A stretch of DNA of 64,000 nucleotides from Cololabis saira (GCF_033807715.1 NC_084596.1:34424379-34488378); one strand, 5' to 3'; numbered from the stretch's first letter, positions 11,600-43,131 are shown. Program-made: numbers and translations. The notes: generated by a model not told the origin, from the sequence alone.

Positions 11600-12641
11600 G
11601 AACAGTCACGTCCATTCTGTTGTTATTATGATTATTAATTGATAATAATACTATCTTATAATAATACTCAGTTTAATATACTCACATCTAGTGTCCTGCA
11701 GGAGGTTAATGGACTTGGCAATAAAGATAAGTTTTGGATCATAAATGTCGTCTTCATCAAAATATTTCAAGGACTCACCAGCGGGCCAGTTATCACACAT
11801 AAATCAGCAGCAGCCCGACCAAGATCCCAAGATGCATTGGGTTTTAGTCAAAATAAATGTGATGAACCCTACATTTGGTGCTGGCAAATGTCATCAACTT
11901 AGAAAAGGGATCACTGACCTAAAATGTAAATTGAAATCAATACAAAAAGGACTGTGGAGAGAGGGGAGAGCAGCAGATCCAACACAGGACTGAATTAATC
12001 AATGAATTAAACAGAATGATATTTAAATTTGAGAAATCTGAAGCTATGCTAATATCCCAAACACGGTGGTCCCATTCGGTAAATCAGCTTTAAATGAGTC
12101 CCGAAGGCCGTGACTTTCCTCCGAGTGGAATGACTCCGAATCTGGATGATGATGTTCAACTGAGAACCGTAACTGACAAACAAAACATTGATACATGGAA
12201 ACGGCTGGAATGGTCTTTGTGGGGAAAGATGACTATTGAGCTACTGAAATGAATCCATTGAAGGAGTCCTTCAGCCCTCCCAGCTCTTGCTGTTACTGGT
12301 TTTAAGGAGAGCTGATGATCTGCTGCTCCACAGCGCCCCCTACAGCTGAGCCTGAACCACACCCACCATCAGAACAACACGGTATAAAGGAGATTTCTGG
12401 AAAAATCATATATTATGCTGATAGGTTAAACAAAAACAGACGAGAAGTAAGTCCAGAACACAAAACATAACATCTTCATGTAAGATGTAAGAATGTAAGC
12501 AGAACAAAAACCAGTTCATGGGACTCTAATTCAATCAAGTTCAGTGTGATCTATTACTCTGATGTGATACAATACACACAAGGGCAGATTATTTGCTAAA
12601 AACAAATTTAAGAACTTAAGAAAGATAGTGTGCAGACATAC
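11600..12641. other. Non-genic stretch between the zinc-finger gene and the integrase-like fragment
   Basis: No convincing exon or classified repeat. Small ORFs at 11639-11993 overlap in different frames and show no domain. Confidence 0.4.
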
Positions 12642-13130
12642 CTGATGAGCTTAGGATTGGTGTCAATGTGCACCATGTATTTTGGGTAAGGAACTACGTA
12701 CGTCCTTCTCACCACGCATCCCAGACGAGTCATCCTGGAGAGCACACACGGTCCACACGATGCAAGGACGCATACACTCTGTCCCATTGCACTCTGTGTC
12801 TCTGTGCAAGTAGAGCACATTTGACGACTGCATCAGCATATGGCATTGTGCTCTTAATTCCTGTGACTAATGAGTCCAATTCATCATCACTGCAGCCACT
12901 GTATGAGGCAGATATTGAAATATCATTTTCAGTCATCCTCCTAAAAAGTGTAGCTCTTGAAACTCCAAGGAGTCTGGCGATACATTTGGACGACAATCCA
13001 AGTTCAACCTGATATGTGAGGGTCTCTACTGACACAGACAATCGTGGACGCCCACAAAAGCCTCTTTGCAATTCAAGTGTTGCAGATGTCTGCTCATTCT
13101 CTCTCTCCTGCTGGATAACTGTACTTAAAT
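12642..13130 (-). pseudogene. Frameshifted exon of a fish integrase-like (transposon-derived) protein
   Basis: On the minus strand, an acceptor at about 13131 (ctcttacag) opens a frame with a coiled, Glu-rich start, GRPRLSVSVETL, and the helix-turn-helix-like CIARLLGVSRATLFRRMTE. It continues through SASYSGCSDDELDSLVTGIK to ASLHRVD. There the frame breaks. A second frame resumes with RLGCVVRRTYVVPYP and KYMVHIDTNPKLIR, then a donor (ATCAG|gtatgt at 12641/12640). This resembles a fish protein family in which an HTH region precedes an integrase core beginning with a WHIDxxHKLIR motif. The downstream catalytic core is not found in the window. The frame break and missing core suggest a dead or partial gene. 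A possible upstream exon lies at about 13167-13315. Confidence 0.6.
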
Positions 13131-13680
13131 CTGTAAGAGCAGACAGTATATTTTCTCCTGCATTCACAGTCTCACCTAGAGAGCACATAATAAAACTACA
13201 TTCTGCTGACAAACAAAATGTAGCCCTTCCATGTCAACAGGTTGCCTCTCCAAGATGTTTAGCAGTCGGTCATGCAGTCGCTGAAGAATTTCACGCCTCA
13301 GTGATTCCTAAGGGATACAGAGAAATAAATAATATTTAATTTTATTTAGTTGCTCACAGTTATTATTAAGTTTCCCCTTAAATATATAATCAGAATATGT
13401 GAATTGGAAACCAGCTTCAGATTTGTCCTATACTGTTTTTATATTCAAGGCAAATTTCTACTTCATACCCGCACCAGTGTTCACGTGCTATTATTCAAGT
13501 ATTTTTCATTTAATTTAACTATCTGTGTAAGAAAAGTCTGAATTAAATTAATTAAGAAATTATTTCCATCATTTTTAAGGACCAGGGATTCAGAATGATT
13601 CATGATAATATACAAGGGCTATCATTAAAATAAAATATGGATTACGAAAAGAAAACTAGTCAACCAGCCAGGATGCAGGT
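13131..13680. other. Non-genic stretch upstream of lyrm9
   Basis: It may hold one more exon of the integrase-like fragment (about 13167-13315, minus), whose frame ends in a stop next to its donor. Otherwise AT-rich with no recognised feature. Confidence 0.35.
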
Positions 13681-13702
13681 CTGTTTGGTATTTATTCTAT
13701 AA

Positions 13703-13716
13703 CCAGTAGGTGGCGC
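13703..13716 (+). promoter_or_regulatory. Perfect CTCF consensus motif upstream of lyrm9
   Basis: CCAGTAGGTGGCGC matches CCASYAGRKGGCRS at all positions. It lies about 400 bp before the lyrm9 start codon, in the probable promoter/5' UTR interval 13690-13900. Confidence 0.55.
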
Positions 13717-14099
13717 TGTTTCCGTGTAACGTGGCTTGTCTTACCATAGAAGAAGAAGTTCTACGCTTTGTCGTTGGTGTGTTTTGGTTCTTCCCTTTTA
13801 TTCTTGTTGATTGTGAGAACATTTAACATGATTCCCGGCTACTGACAGTTTACAGTTTAAAGCCACAGTAAGCCCGATTTATTTTGGTTTGCTTGTGATA
13901 AAAAAATGTCGGGAAACAGAAGTAAAGCGTAGCTGCTTTTTGATCTCCAGCATTTTATTGAACAGACTCATGTTGTCTAGGACGCTTGTAACTGTCAGGG
14001 GAATGTCTCAGCTCCTGTAACATTAACGGCTGGTGTTTAAACTTGGTGACATTATTTACTTGATGTATTATGTAACATGAAAGTGTTGTTTTTGTGTAA

Positions 14100-16878
<2,779 letters not shown>

Positions 16879-17220
16879 TGCTTTTAGTTCTTTGTTTTTT
16901 CAACAGAGTAATTTTGAATCTTGCTGTGATTTACAGTATACCAAGAAGAAGTGAGCTTTCTGGTTTCTGCAGCGTTGCACCTGCTGACGGTTTTCATCGT
17001 GACCATTTGTAACAGTACGAGTCTTCCTTTTATTTGCTGTCATAGTTCTGATCATGTGACTGATGAAAGACATACTGGACTGCTGGAACACAAAAGGACA
17101 AGTCACCATGGCAACTGTTAATACTTATATTTTATGTATACTATATTTTCATTAAATTATTCTCAAAGAAGAACTCAGTTGTCTAAATGTAACATTTCAA
17201 ACACACACACACACACGCCG
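16879..17220. other. Non-genic stretch after lyrm9
   Basis: Contains the presumed lyrm9 3' UTR and a (CA)n run at about 17201-17217. No exon recognised. A clear AATAAA was not found close to the lyrm9 stop. Confidence 0.4.
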
Positions 17221-17662
17221 CAGTGGGGCAAAAAAGTATTTTGTCAATCACTGATTGTGTAAGTTATCCTACTTAGAAAGATGAGAGAGGTCTGTAATCA
17301 TCATATGTACACTTCAACTATGAGAGACAATATTATAAAAAAAATCCAGGAAATCCCATGGTAGGATGTTTAAAAAATGAATTTGTAAATGAATGTGGAA
17401 AATAAGCATTTGGTCAATAACAAAAGCTCGACTCAGTATTTATTAACATAACCTTTTTTGCCAATGACAGAGGTCAAATGTTTTCTGTAAGTCTCCACAA
17501 GGTTTTAACACACTGTAGCTGGTATTTTGGCCCGTTCCTCCAAGCAGATCTCCTCTAGAGCAGTGATGTTTTGGGGCTGTCGCTGGGCAACACAGACTTT
17601 CAACTCCCTCCAAAGATTTTCTATGGGATTGAGATCTGGAGACTGGCTAGGCCACTCCAGGT
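17221..17662 (-). mobile_element. Truncated Tc1-like transposon
   Basis: It begins cagtggggcaaaaaagtatt, the terminal sequence of a common fish Tc1-like family, and contains gggcaacacagactttcaac and gggattgagatctggagact, the antisense of a Tc1 transposase C-terminal/catalytic part. The remaining half is missing after 17662, so it is dead. Confidence 0.75.
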
Positions 17663-17863
17663 TACAGAAAAAGTACAAAAAAATCCGTAATTATTAAACG
17701 TGCGGACACCGGTCGTACGCACACTAGTACCGGTAAGTGATCAGTGATGATAAATCCCACCTGATCTTAACTGCCGTGCTCGTGTATGGTTAGGGTCATT
17801 TGCATTCAGAAACGCCTCCAATTGACCCTATATGGTAGCAACAATCCCTTTAATAATGCGTGA

Positions 17864-18082
17864 ATGGATTTTTTCCCCCTCACCGAAATCATGGCAAAGA
17901 GGGCGAAGAAGAGGAATTTCTCCGACACCGAGATCGAGGTACTGGTGGGAGAAGTTGAGACTAACCAGGAAATACTGTTTGGAACACTGAATGCAGGTGT
18001 GACCAACAAAAGAAAAAGTGCTGCGTGGGAGAAGGTCACTGTTGCTGTTAATTCTGTTGGGTCAGAGCAGAGCAGTGGATAA
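17864..18082 (+). CDS. NAIF1-like Myb/SANT-domain ORF, truncated
   Basis: The 72 aa ORF starts at ATG 17864 (a second ATG at 17891 begins MAKRAKKRNF). It reads NFSDTEIEVLVGEVETNQEI, then NAGVTNKRKSAAWEKV and TVAVNSVG. This is the N-terminal pattern of Myb/SANT-like domains such as NAIF1 and PIF/Harbinger Myb-like proteins (FSxxEIExLVxEVExxxxILFG, K..AW..VT.AVN). The expected KKKWSDxK helix that completes the domain is absent: the frame stops at 18082 where repeat sequence begins. It may be a transposon accessory gene fragment or the first exon of a broken host gene. Function would be DNA binding if intact. Confidence 0.55.
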   Translation: MDFFPLTEIMAKRAKKRNFSDTEIEVLVGEVETNQEILFGTLNAGVTNKRKSAAWEKVTVAVNSVGSEQSSG

Positions 18083-18185
18083 AACAGAGTGGCGACAACT
18101 TTTGTTCTCGCCGCCAGAGGGGTTCACGTGGTTCATGGAAGCCCCGAAAGTTCCCAAACAAAGCTGCTGTCATGTTAGTCTATGG

Positions 18186-18409
18186 CAGTGTTTCTCAATC
18201 CTGGTCCTCGAGGCACCCCTGTCCTGCATGTTTTAGATGCTACCTTGCTTCAGAACACCGTGATAAAAGTACCTGTGTCATCAACAGAGTTGTGCAAACC
18301 TTGGTGACACGCTAATTAGGACCAATAATTAGAATCAGGTGTGTTGGTGCAGGGAAACATCAAAACATGCAGGCCAGGGGCCCACGAGGACCAGGATTGA
18401 GAAACACTG
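18186..18409. mobile_element. hAT-type MITE (family A), 224 bp, with 8 bp TSD
   Basis: Ends CAGTGTTTCTCAATCCTGG and CCAGGATTGAGAAACACTG are exact inverted repeats. Exact direct repeats GTCTATGG flank it (18178-18185 and 18410-18417). Confidence 0.92.
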
Positions 18410-18417
18410 GTCTATGG

Positions 18418-18650
18418 GACAGACAGCAGTGAGCTCGCTTTTGAACGGTAAATATTAAAATAATCCATACACAGGTACATTTACAACTGATATTGAATCA
18501 CTGTGAATACATCAATGTCAGTTATGTGTATTGAATGGCTGGATGAAAACTAAAAGCGTAATCTGACAAGCTTTTCTGTGTTTTTTGGGGGGTGTTTTTT
18601 AAATATTTTATGATTCAGATCTATTGACATCTGTAGTACGATGCTGCAGA
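18418..18650. other. Non-genic stretch
   Basis: Repeat-like sequence continuing from before the MITE. No ORF or motif recognised. Confidence 0.35.
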
Positions 18651-18659
18651 TGTTTATCA

Positions 18660-18915
18660 GTCTGTGGTCAGTGTGTTGTTTTATGCTGCAGTCTGCTGGG
18701 GAGGTGTTCTGCTGCTTTCTGCTGCTTTGCCAAAAAATGCTACCTAATGGTTTTCTACCTTTGCAGAGCTAAAATTGTACTGTGTTTTACTCCCTAGCCC
18801 ACTTCCTTTTCCCCCAAGTGGTCCTTGTCGCTTGCCAGGCAGTTATTGTAAATAAGAATGTTCTTAATGACCTGCCTGGTTAAATAAAGGCCAATGACTG
18901 AATGAATATCAAATA
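18660..18915 (+). mobile_element. LINE 3' UTR fragment
   Basis: Ends with tgtaaataagaatgttctta and gcctggttaaataaaggcca, a 3' tail found on many fish non-LTR elements, followed by a short simple tail (actgaatgaat). The coding part is absent. Confidence 0.5.
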
Positions 18916-19472
18916 AAGCGATAGAATTGTTTTTTTTTTCTCCATCGTATAATGTTCACAAAGTGTAATGCAATTCATGTCATGGGTAGTTTATTTTGAA
19001 AGATCAAATACTCAACATCCCATATTATCAATTTTACATCGTGCAAGAAATTATGCAAACTTTGAAAATCGACCGTGCGCATGCGCAGAACCACAAAGTA
19101 GCATTTCTCGGCAGGGAGCATCAGACACAAATACAATCTTATGTGTTCAAATGATGAATGTGACAATAAGTGTCTGTCTGTGAGAACAAGTAAAATAATT
19201 AAAAGACAATGTATGAAGGCTCTTAAATCACAGAAAAATATGTTTGGCATTACAGAAGAACAATTTTATTTAACAGACTGTTATATTTTATTATTACATT
19301 ATATTTATACACAGCAACATTTTTGTTATATCATATACTTTTTTTTGCACTTTGATTAGCCTTTAAAGGAGCATGAGGCAGGATTTATGAAAAAAATTCG
19401 TATACGTTTTAAGTTTTCTAATAATAATGTCAGATGAAGCGTTCCAAACCAAAAAGAATGAGCCCTCTAGTG

Positions 19473-19669
19473 CAGGGGTGTCGGACTCCAGTCCTCGAGG
19501 GCCGGTGTCCCTGCAGGTTTTAGATGTTTCCCTGCTTCATTGCACCATGATACAAGTGACTGTGTCATTAACAGAACTTTCCAGACTTTGATGACAAGCT
19601 GGTGACGATGATCAATTAGAATCAGGTGTGTTAAAGCAGTGAAACATTAAAACATGCAGGACACCTGTG
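19473..19669. mobile_element. hAT-type MITE (family A), first of a tandem pair
   Basis: Starts CAGGGGTGTCGGACTCC. It is flanked by identical CTCTAGTG at 19465-19472 and 19670-19677. The right end (GCAGGACACCTGTG) looks shortened relative to the family, at 197 bp instead of 224. Confidence 0.75.
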
Positions 19670-19677
19670 CTCTAGTG

Positions 19678-19901
19678 CAGTGCTTCTCAATCCTGGTCCT
19701 CGAGTACCACTGTCCTGCATGTTTTAGATGTTTCCCTGCACCAACACACCTGATTCTAATTAAAGGTCCTCATTAGCTTGTCACCAAGGTCTGCACAGTT
19801 CTGTTGATGACACATGTACTTGTATCACGGTGCGCTGAAGCAGGGTAGCATCTAAAACATGCAGGACAGTGGTACTCGAGGACCAGGATTGAGAAACACT
19901 G
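19678..19901. mobile_element. hAT-type MITE (family A), second of a tandem pair, 224 bp
   Basis: Ends CAGTGCTTCTCAATCCTGG and CCAGGATTGAGAAACACTG are inverted. It is flanked by identical CTCTAGTG at 19670-19677 and 19902-19909, so it shares the middle 8 bp copy with its neighbour. Confidence 0.85.
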
Positions 19902-20180
19902 CTCTAGTGTATCTCTCCGTTGCCTTCAACAGGCTGTGTGCTGCAAAATGTGCTGCAATTGTGAGGCCGAATTTCCCGCGCTGTCCTGCGGACGCTGCAT
20001 GCGCGTTCTCCCCGTTCTCCCGTGCCGGCTTCGCTGTTGGCTGCAGTACCCCCGACGGCCGTCGTGCCGAAGGGTGGCGCTAATGAGTCTCATTTCTTAA
20101 AAGGAGCCTCATGCTCCTTTAATGGACATTGGGAATAAACAGGGATCAGTATCCCAGGAATACACCTATTCCACATCCCG

Positions 20181-20194
20181 CCACCAGGTGGCGC
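20181..20194 (+). promoter_or_regulatory. Perfect CTCF consensus motif
   Basis: CCACCAGGTGGCGC matches CCASYAGRKGGCRS at every position. It lies in the interval between lyrm9 and the 3' end of dqx1. Confidence 0.5.
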
Positions 20195-20313
20195 CCCGGC
20201 ACTTCCAGAGGTCTGTTCGATAGGTGTGACGTAACCATCCTCCCTTCAGATGTGCAAGGAAGAGAGAACGAAAAGCACTAAAACTGACTCAGTCTGTTCA
20301 TGTCTGCATAAAG

Positions 20314-20535
20314 CAGTGGTCCTCACTCCTGGTCCTCGAGAGCCGCTGTGCTGCATATCTTAGATGTTTCCCTACTCCAGTAAACCCTGATACAGATGAC
20401 TGTCACCAACAGAACTGTGCAGACCTGGAGGAAAGATTGGTAATGACCACTAATTAGAATCAGGTGTGTTGATGCAGGGAAACATCAAAAACTTGCAGGA
20501 CAGCGGCTCTCGAGGACCAGGAATGAGGACCACTG
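20314..20535. mobile_element. hAT-type MITE (family A), 222 bp
   Basis: Ends CAGTGGTCCTCACTCCTGG and CCAGGAATGAGGACCACTG are near-exact inverted repeats. Flanks GCATAAAG (20306-20313) and GCATAGAG (20536-20543) differ at one base. The paralogous sequence at 21967-22000 has the unoccupied site (gtctgcatagaggtcaaagg). Confidence 0.85.
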
Positions 20536-20628
20536 GCATAGAGGTCAAAGGTCACACTACATCAGTGTCTCTGCAGACTGATGTAGTGCGTTGTCAGCTA
20601 AAGATTTTTCTTTTTTGCCTTAAATATA

Positions 20629-20818
20629 AGACTTAACGAGACAAGTCAAAAAATCTCATTATACTTAAAACAAGACTCATCGCTGGAAAAAACAAAAATT
20701 TTCACCTGTTTCAAGTAGATTTTCACTTAAAATAAGTAGAAAAATCTGACTAAAAATCTTGACTAAAAATTAGACATTTTAACTAGAAATAAGACAAATA
20801 TTCTTGTTAAGATTTTGA
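20629..20818. mobile_element. Family B MITE fragment
   Basis: Contains aatctcattatacttaaaac, cacctgtttcaagtagattt and caaatattcttgttaagatt, the family B landmarks, with internal and terminal losses. Confidence 0.65.
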
Positions 20819-21094
20819 GTTATAACGGCTTTGCGCATAATGTAATAACTTACTACATTATGAGCCTTACTGGTCCCGCTCATGAAGTAATAACAGCTCA
20901 TAATGTAATAACGGTTAATATTGTGAGAAAAGTGTTGCATTATCATCATTTTTACCTCTGCCATTCCTGCAGGGGTGGAAGAAAATGCTTTCACCTCTGT
21001 GTGCGTCTGTCTGTCTGCCACAACCATAGACATATGTACGTAGATGCCGCATCGACTGGTTTTGCCTGCTGCTGCGATACGTCAACGAGGCCTA

Positions 21095-21800
21095 ACTGAG
21101 GCCGAAACGAAAACGAAAGACTCTCGTTCCATCTTGGAAGTAACTGGCAGTTACACGTGTCATTTGTTGACGTTTTTTTCCAGCGGTGCGTCCGAAATGC
21201 CATACCAAACAGTATATACTAAAAAGTATACTTAAGTTCGGCACACTTTTGAGTAAATATCAGTAGTATGCATTAATTGGGACATACTATTCAGAGCGCA
21301 CACGTCAGTTCCTGCCGTTGGGAGGAAGTGACGTGTCGCAGCAGCACGAATATCATAATATTAATATTATATAATATTATTATACTTAATATTATACTTA
21401 TGACATATACGTATAACTTAAAAAACCAAACACTGCTGCATTGTATTATGGGAAGTTTCTGCTTAGCTAGTGCCCATCAATCCACACTAATAAATTTCTC
21501 CGGAATGAGTATGGATAGAGCACACTATTGAGTACGTTCTAATGTTTCGGACGCACTAAAAAATCTCGCATTCTCATTAGGGTGGAAGGATGCAATTTCG
21601 GACGCAGCCCAGGATTCTGATTGGCTAGCATGACTTTATCTTCTCGTTACACTGCCCCCTGCAGGTTTGGCTGCTCATAGCACCTTAACAGCGTATTTAT
21701 GCGGCCTCGTGTAAATGATGGTATTTTTCAAAACGTAGAGGGGGCAATATCTGTTTTTGTAAATACCCGGCTATGTGTAAACGTGGCCTAACTGAGCTAT
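21095..21800. mobile_element. Degraded palindromic element (ACGTTTACACATAGCC type) with a nested insertion
   Basis: The right part contains catgctagccaatcagaatc in inverse and ends with acccggctatgtgtaaacgt, the inverse of the start of the copies at 41033 and 43132. The left part is shortened. Another element (21187-21606) interrupts it exactly within the phrase tttttccag / ccaggattctgattgg. Confidence 0.55.
21187..21606. mobile_element. Nested MITE with TGCGTCCGAAAT ends, 420 bp
   Basis: The left end TGCGTCCGAAATGCCAT and the right end ATGCAATTTCGGACGCA are inverted. An internal copy tttcggacgcac occurs at about 21546-21557. No ORF; AT-rich centre. Confidence 0.6.
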
Positions 21801-22087
21801 GAAGGAAAAACACATGCAGCTGAGAGGTCAAACATGAAAAACCACTGTTTTATTTGAATTTCATATCATATCGATAAAGAGATGCTATTAAAAAGGAAAG
21901 GGTAGAGCGGAGAGGCAAACATCGAAAAGGTGATAAATATTTCATGGATCACTGTTCATCAATGTCTTCTGTTCATGTCTGCATAGAGGTCAAAGGTCAC
22001 ACTACAATAGTGTCTCTGCAGACTGATGTAGTGCGTTGTCAGCTAAAGATTTTTCTTTTTTCTTTTTTGCCTTAAATATAAGACTTG

Positions 22088-22382
22088 CACTGCAAAAACT
22101 CAAAATCTTAACAAGATCATTACACTTAAAATAAGTAGAAAAATCTGCCAGTGGAACAAGATTTTTTTGCTTGTAATGAGAAGATAAATCTTGTCCCACT
22201 GGCAGATTTTTCTGCTTATTTCAAGTGAAAATTTACTTGAAACAGGTGAAAATTGTCAAATAAGTTATTTTTCTGGTAATGACTCTTGTTTTAAGTGTAA
22301 TGAGATTTTTTTGACTAAAAATTAGACATTTTAACCAGAAATAAGACAAATATTCCTGGTAAGATTTTGAGTTTTTGCAGTG
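22088..22382. mobile_element. Family B MITE
   Basis: Bounded by CACTGCAAAAACTCAAAATC and GATTTTGAGTTTTTGCAGTG (exact inverse), with the family core gtcccactggcagatttttc in between. Part of the left arm is missing. Confidence 0.85.
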
Positions 22383-22664
22383 TGTCTCTGCAGACTGATG
22401 TAGTGCGTTCTTTTTTGCCTTAAATATAGACTTGTGACAACAATTAAATAAAGACTTCAGACATAAATGAGCCTTCCACATCCACGGTATGGAGGATTCA
22501 TCAAGAACCGCACTTCATTTTACATTAGTGTTCTCTAACAGAGGTCCTTTGGAAAACTGCACATCGAAACCTCAAAAATTTCATAGGTTAGAAAAAAAGA
22601 AAAAAAAGAAGGTACCAAATCTCAGATCAAATAATAAAGTGACAACTGCAACTGTGGAGTCCTG

Positions 22665-23306
22665 TTGAGCTGCATTTTGTAATAACGGTGCAATTTGTAA
22701 TAAACGTCCAAAATGTAATAACTTTTTCATTTCATTTTGTAATAAAACCGCATTTTGTAATACATTTTGCCACATTATGTAATAAATGTTTGCATTTTGA
22801 GAAGATTATTATAAAATGCACTTGCAACGTTTTATTTTCTAGGAAATGTGATAACATAGTGCATTATGTAATAATACCTATTATTATTGTTGTTTGTTTA
22901 ACAATGAATTCATACAAGAGTGACTTTTGTTCTTTTTTATGCAATTTCTCTTAGAGCTATGTAGCCCAATACATCTATGTATAATACTCCAAATATAACT
23001 TTAGTTGCCTATTTGAAGTTTGGAATTATATAGGCCAATAACAAACAAATAAACTATGCTTTAGAATTGTTATTACATAATGCGTCATGTTAATACATTT
23101 TCTGGAGAATAAAAAAGTTGCAAGTGCATTTTGTAATAATCTTCTCAAAATGCAATAACTTATTACATAATGCGGCAATATGTATTACAAAATGCTTTGG
23201 GGTAGTTTATTACAAAATGCGGCTTTATTACAAAATGAAATGACAAAATTATTACATTTTGGACGTTTATTACAAAATGCACCGTTATTACCAAAATGCG
23301 GCTCAA
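22665..23306. mobile_element. Long palindromic element built from GCATTTTGTAATAA repeats
   Basis: The left end ttgagctgcattttgtaata and the right end ttaccaaaatgcggctcaa are inverted. Both arms contain many copies of cattttgtaataa or its inverse, and tgcacttgcaac pairs with gttgcaagtgca. The 640 bp could fold as one large hairpin. No transposase. Confidence 0.65.
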
Positions 23307-23321
23307 ACAAGTCCTTTCCTG

Positions 23322-23724
23322 CACTGCAAAAACTCAAAATCTTACCAGAAATATTTGTTTTATTTCTAGTTAAAATGTCTCATTTTTAGTAAAAAAAAAA
23401 TCTCATTACACTTAAAACAAGAGTCATCACCAGAAAAATAACTTATTTGATAATTTTCACCTGTTTCAAGTAAATTTTCACTTGAAATAAGTAGAAAAAT
23501 CTGCCAGTGGGACAAGATTTATCTTCTCATTACAAGCAAAAACATCCACTGGCAGATTTTTCCACTTATTTTAAGTGAAAATCTACTTGAAACAGGTGAA
23601 AATAGTTGCTTTTTCCAGTGACGAGTCTTGTTTTAAGTGTAATGAGATTTTTTTGACTAAAAATTAGAAATTTTAACCAGAAATAAGACAAATATTCTTG
23701 TTAAGATTTTGAGTTTCTGCAGTG
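23322..23724. mobile_element. Family B MITE beside the dqx1 stop codon
   Basis: Bounded by CACTGCAAAAACTCAAAATC and GATTTTGAGTTTCTGCAGTG, with both arms of the family core. It ends 27 bp beyond the dqx1 stop codon, so the dqx1 3' UTR (minus strand) must read into it. Confidence 0.85.
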
Positions 23725-23751
23725 TGTATAAGCTCCGCCTCCTCTTCCGTC

Positions 23752-41980
<18,229 letters not shown>

Positions 41981-42033
41981 CGTCAGAAGAGGTGTGGGGG
42001 AGCCGGTTCACAGAGAGGGCCAGATATCACCTG

Positions 42034-43131
42034 CAGAAAGACAAAAACGGACAGGTTTGTTTATTTCGAACATGTATAAACACTGCAAAAACTCAAAATC
42101 TCAACAAGAATATTTGTCTTATTTCTAGTTAAAATGGCTCATTTTTAGTAAAAAAAAAAATCTCATTACACTTAAAACAAGACTCATTACCAGAAAAATT
42201 ACTTGTTATTTGACAATTTTCACCTGTTTCAAGTAAATTTTCACTTGAAATAAGTAAAAAAATCTGCCAGTGGGAAAAGATTTATCTTCTCATTACAAGC
42301 AAAAAAATTGTAAGGTAAAGCTTTCACAAAGCTTAATAATTCATAATAACTTTTTTATTTTGAGATTTAATTCCTCTTTCCTCAGGAAAACTAAGGTTTA
42401 TAGTTTACAACTTGTATCAACTTTAAGAGAGTGATATGTCTGCTGTTGTGTGTTTTAGTGCACATGTTGTACATAATCATTACCACAGGAAGCTGAAGCT
42501 AGTAGCTACACTCACTCTTTGTAATCTGAATCTTAGTCGTCTCTAAGAGTCTCTAGAGGGTGAAGTATTGCATATTGCCTCAGCCTGAAATAAAACAGTC
42601 AATTCATGATACTTTCTCATCTACTAATTGTGATACCTAATAATACAATGTCAGTGTTGTGTACATGAGACAACAATATTGACGAATTAATGAATTTCAC
42701 GCTGTGATCGGCAGATACTGATTTTGGAGATCGGTGATCGGCCCTCAAAAATTCTGATCGGTGCATCTCTAGCCAAAGCATCCTGTTTCGTCCTCGATCA
42801 CCTCCAACACAGTTTTCGCAGGACTCTGTAACATGTATGGTATTCAGCTGAGGAATGCTCATCTCAACACAGACGCCACCGACCGACACAAGCCTCTCAC
42901 GGAGGCCGGCCTGCCGGCCAATGTGTGCTAGCGTGCTGCTTAAATCAGGTTTCTGGAGCTTTCACAAATGCTGCTGTTCCTGTTTTACACTCACGTTTAG
43001 TCATTTACCAACCCAAGTTCAGTACAGCAGGAGGAAACGCTGGCCCATGCTTTAAGTCATAAATCTATTTAAGTGCAAGAATAAGCCAAGAACAGGTGCA
43101 GAAGTCTATGTAAACTTGAGTTAGGAGTATT
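42034..43131. other. Upstream region of dqx1
   Basis: Holds a family B MITE (42080-42306) and a hAT-like end fragment at about 42690-42775 (ctgatcggtgcatctctag). A non-coding first exon of dqx1 is expected upstream of 42033 but cannot be pinned. Confidence 0.4.
42080..42306. mobile_element. Family B MITE, right arm missing
   Basis: CACTGCAAAAACTCAAAATC at 42080, then the left arm through aatctgccagtgggaaaaga. It breaks off at about 42306. Confidence 0.75.

Larger units (their letters stand above)
19367..20118 (+). mobile_element. TTAA-flanked (piggyBac-like) MITE interrupted by two hAT MITEs
   Basis: Perfect 13 bp inverted ends AGGAGCATGAGGC and GCCTCATGCTCCT are flanked by TTAA (19363-19366 and 20119-20122). 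The interior matches the copies at 5504-5813 and 35139-35479. Two family A MITEs sit back to back in the sequence ctctagtg (19473-19669 and 19678-19901). Confidence 0.85.

Noticed and set aside
12331..12350. Another CTCF-like site (agcgccccctacagctgag)
   Set aside because: On the reverse strand it differs from CCASYAGRKGGCRS at two core positions. Similar agggggcagcg sequences at 41168 and 43257 are parts of a repeated MITE.
13016..13339. Plus-strand ORF of 107 aa over the integrase-like fragment
   Set aside because: The minus strand holds the recognisable HTH and integrase-start motifs; the plus frame has none.
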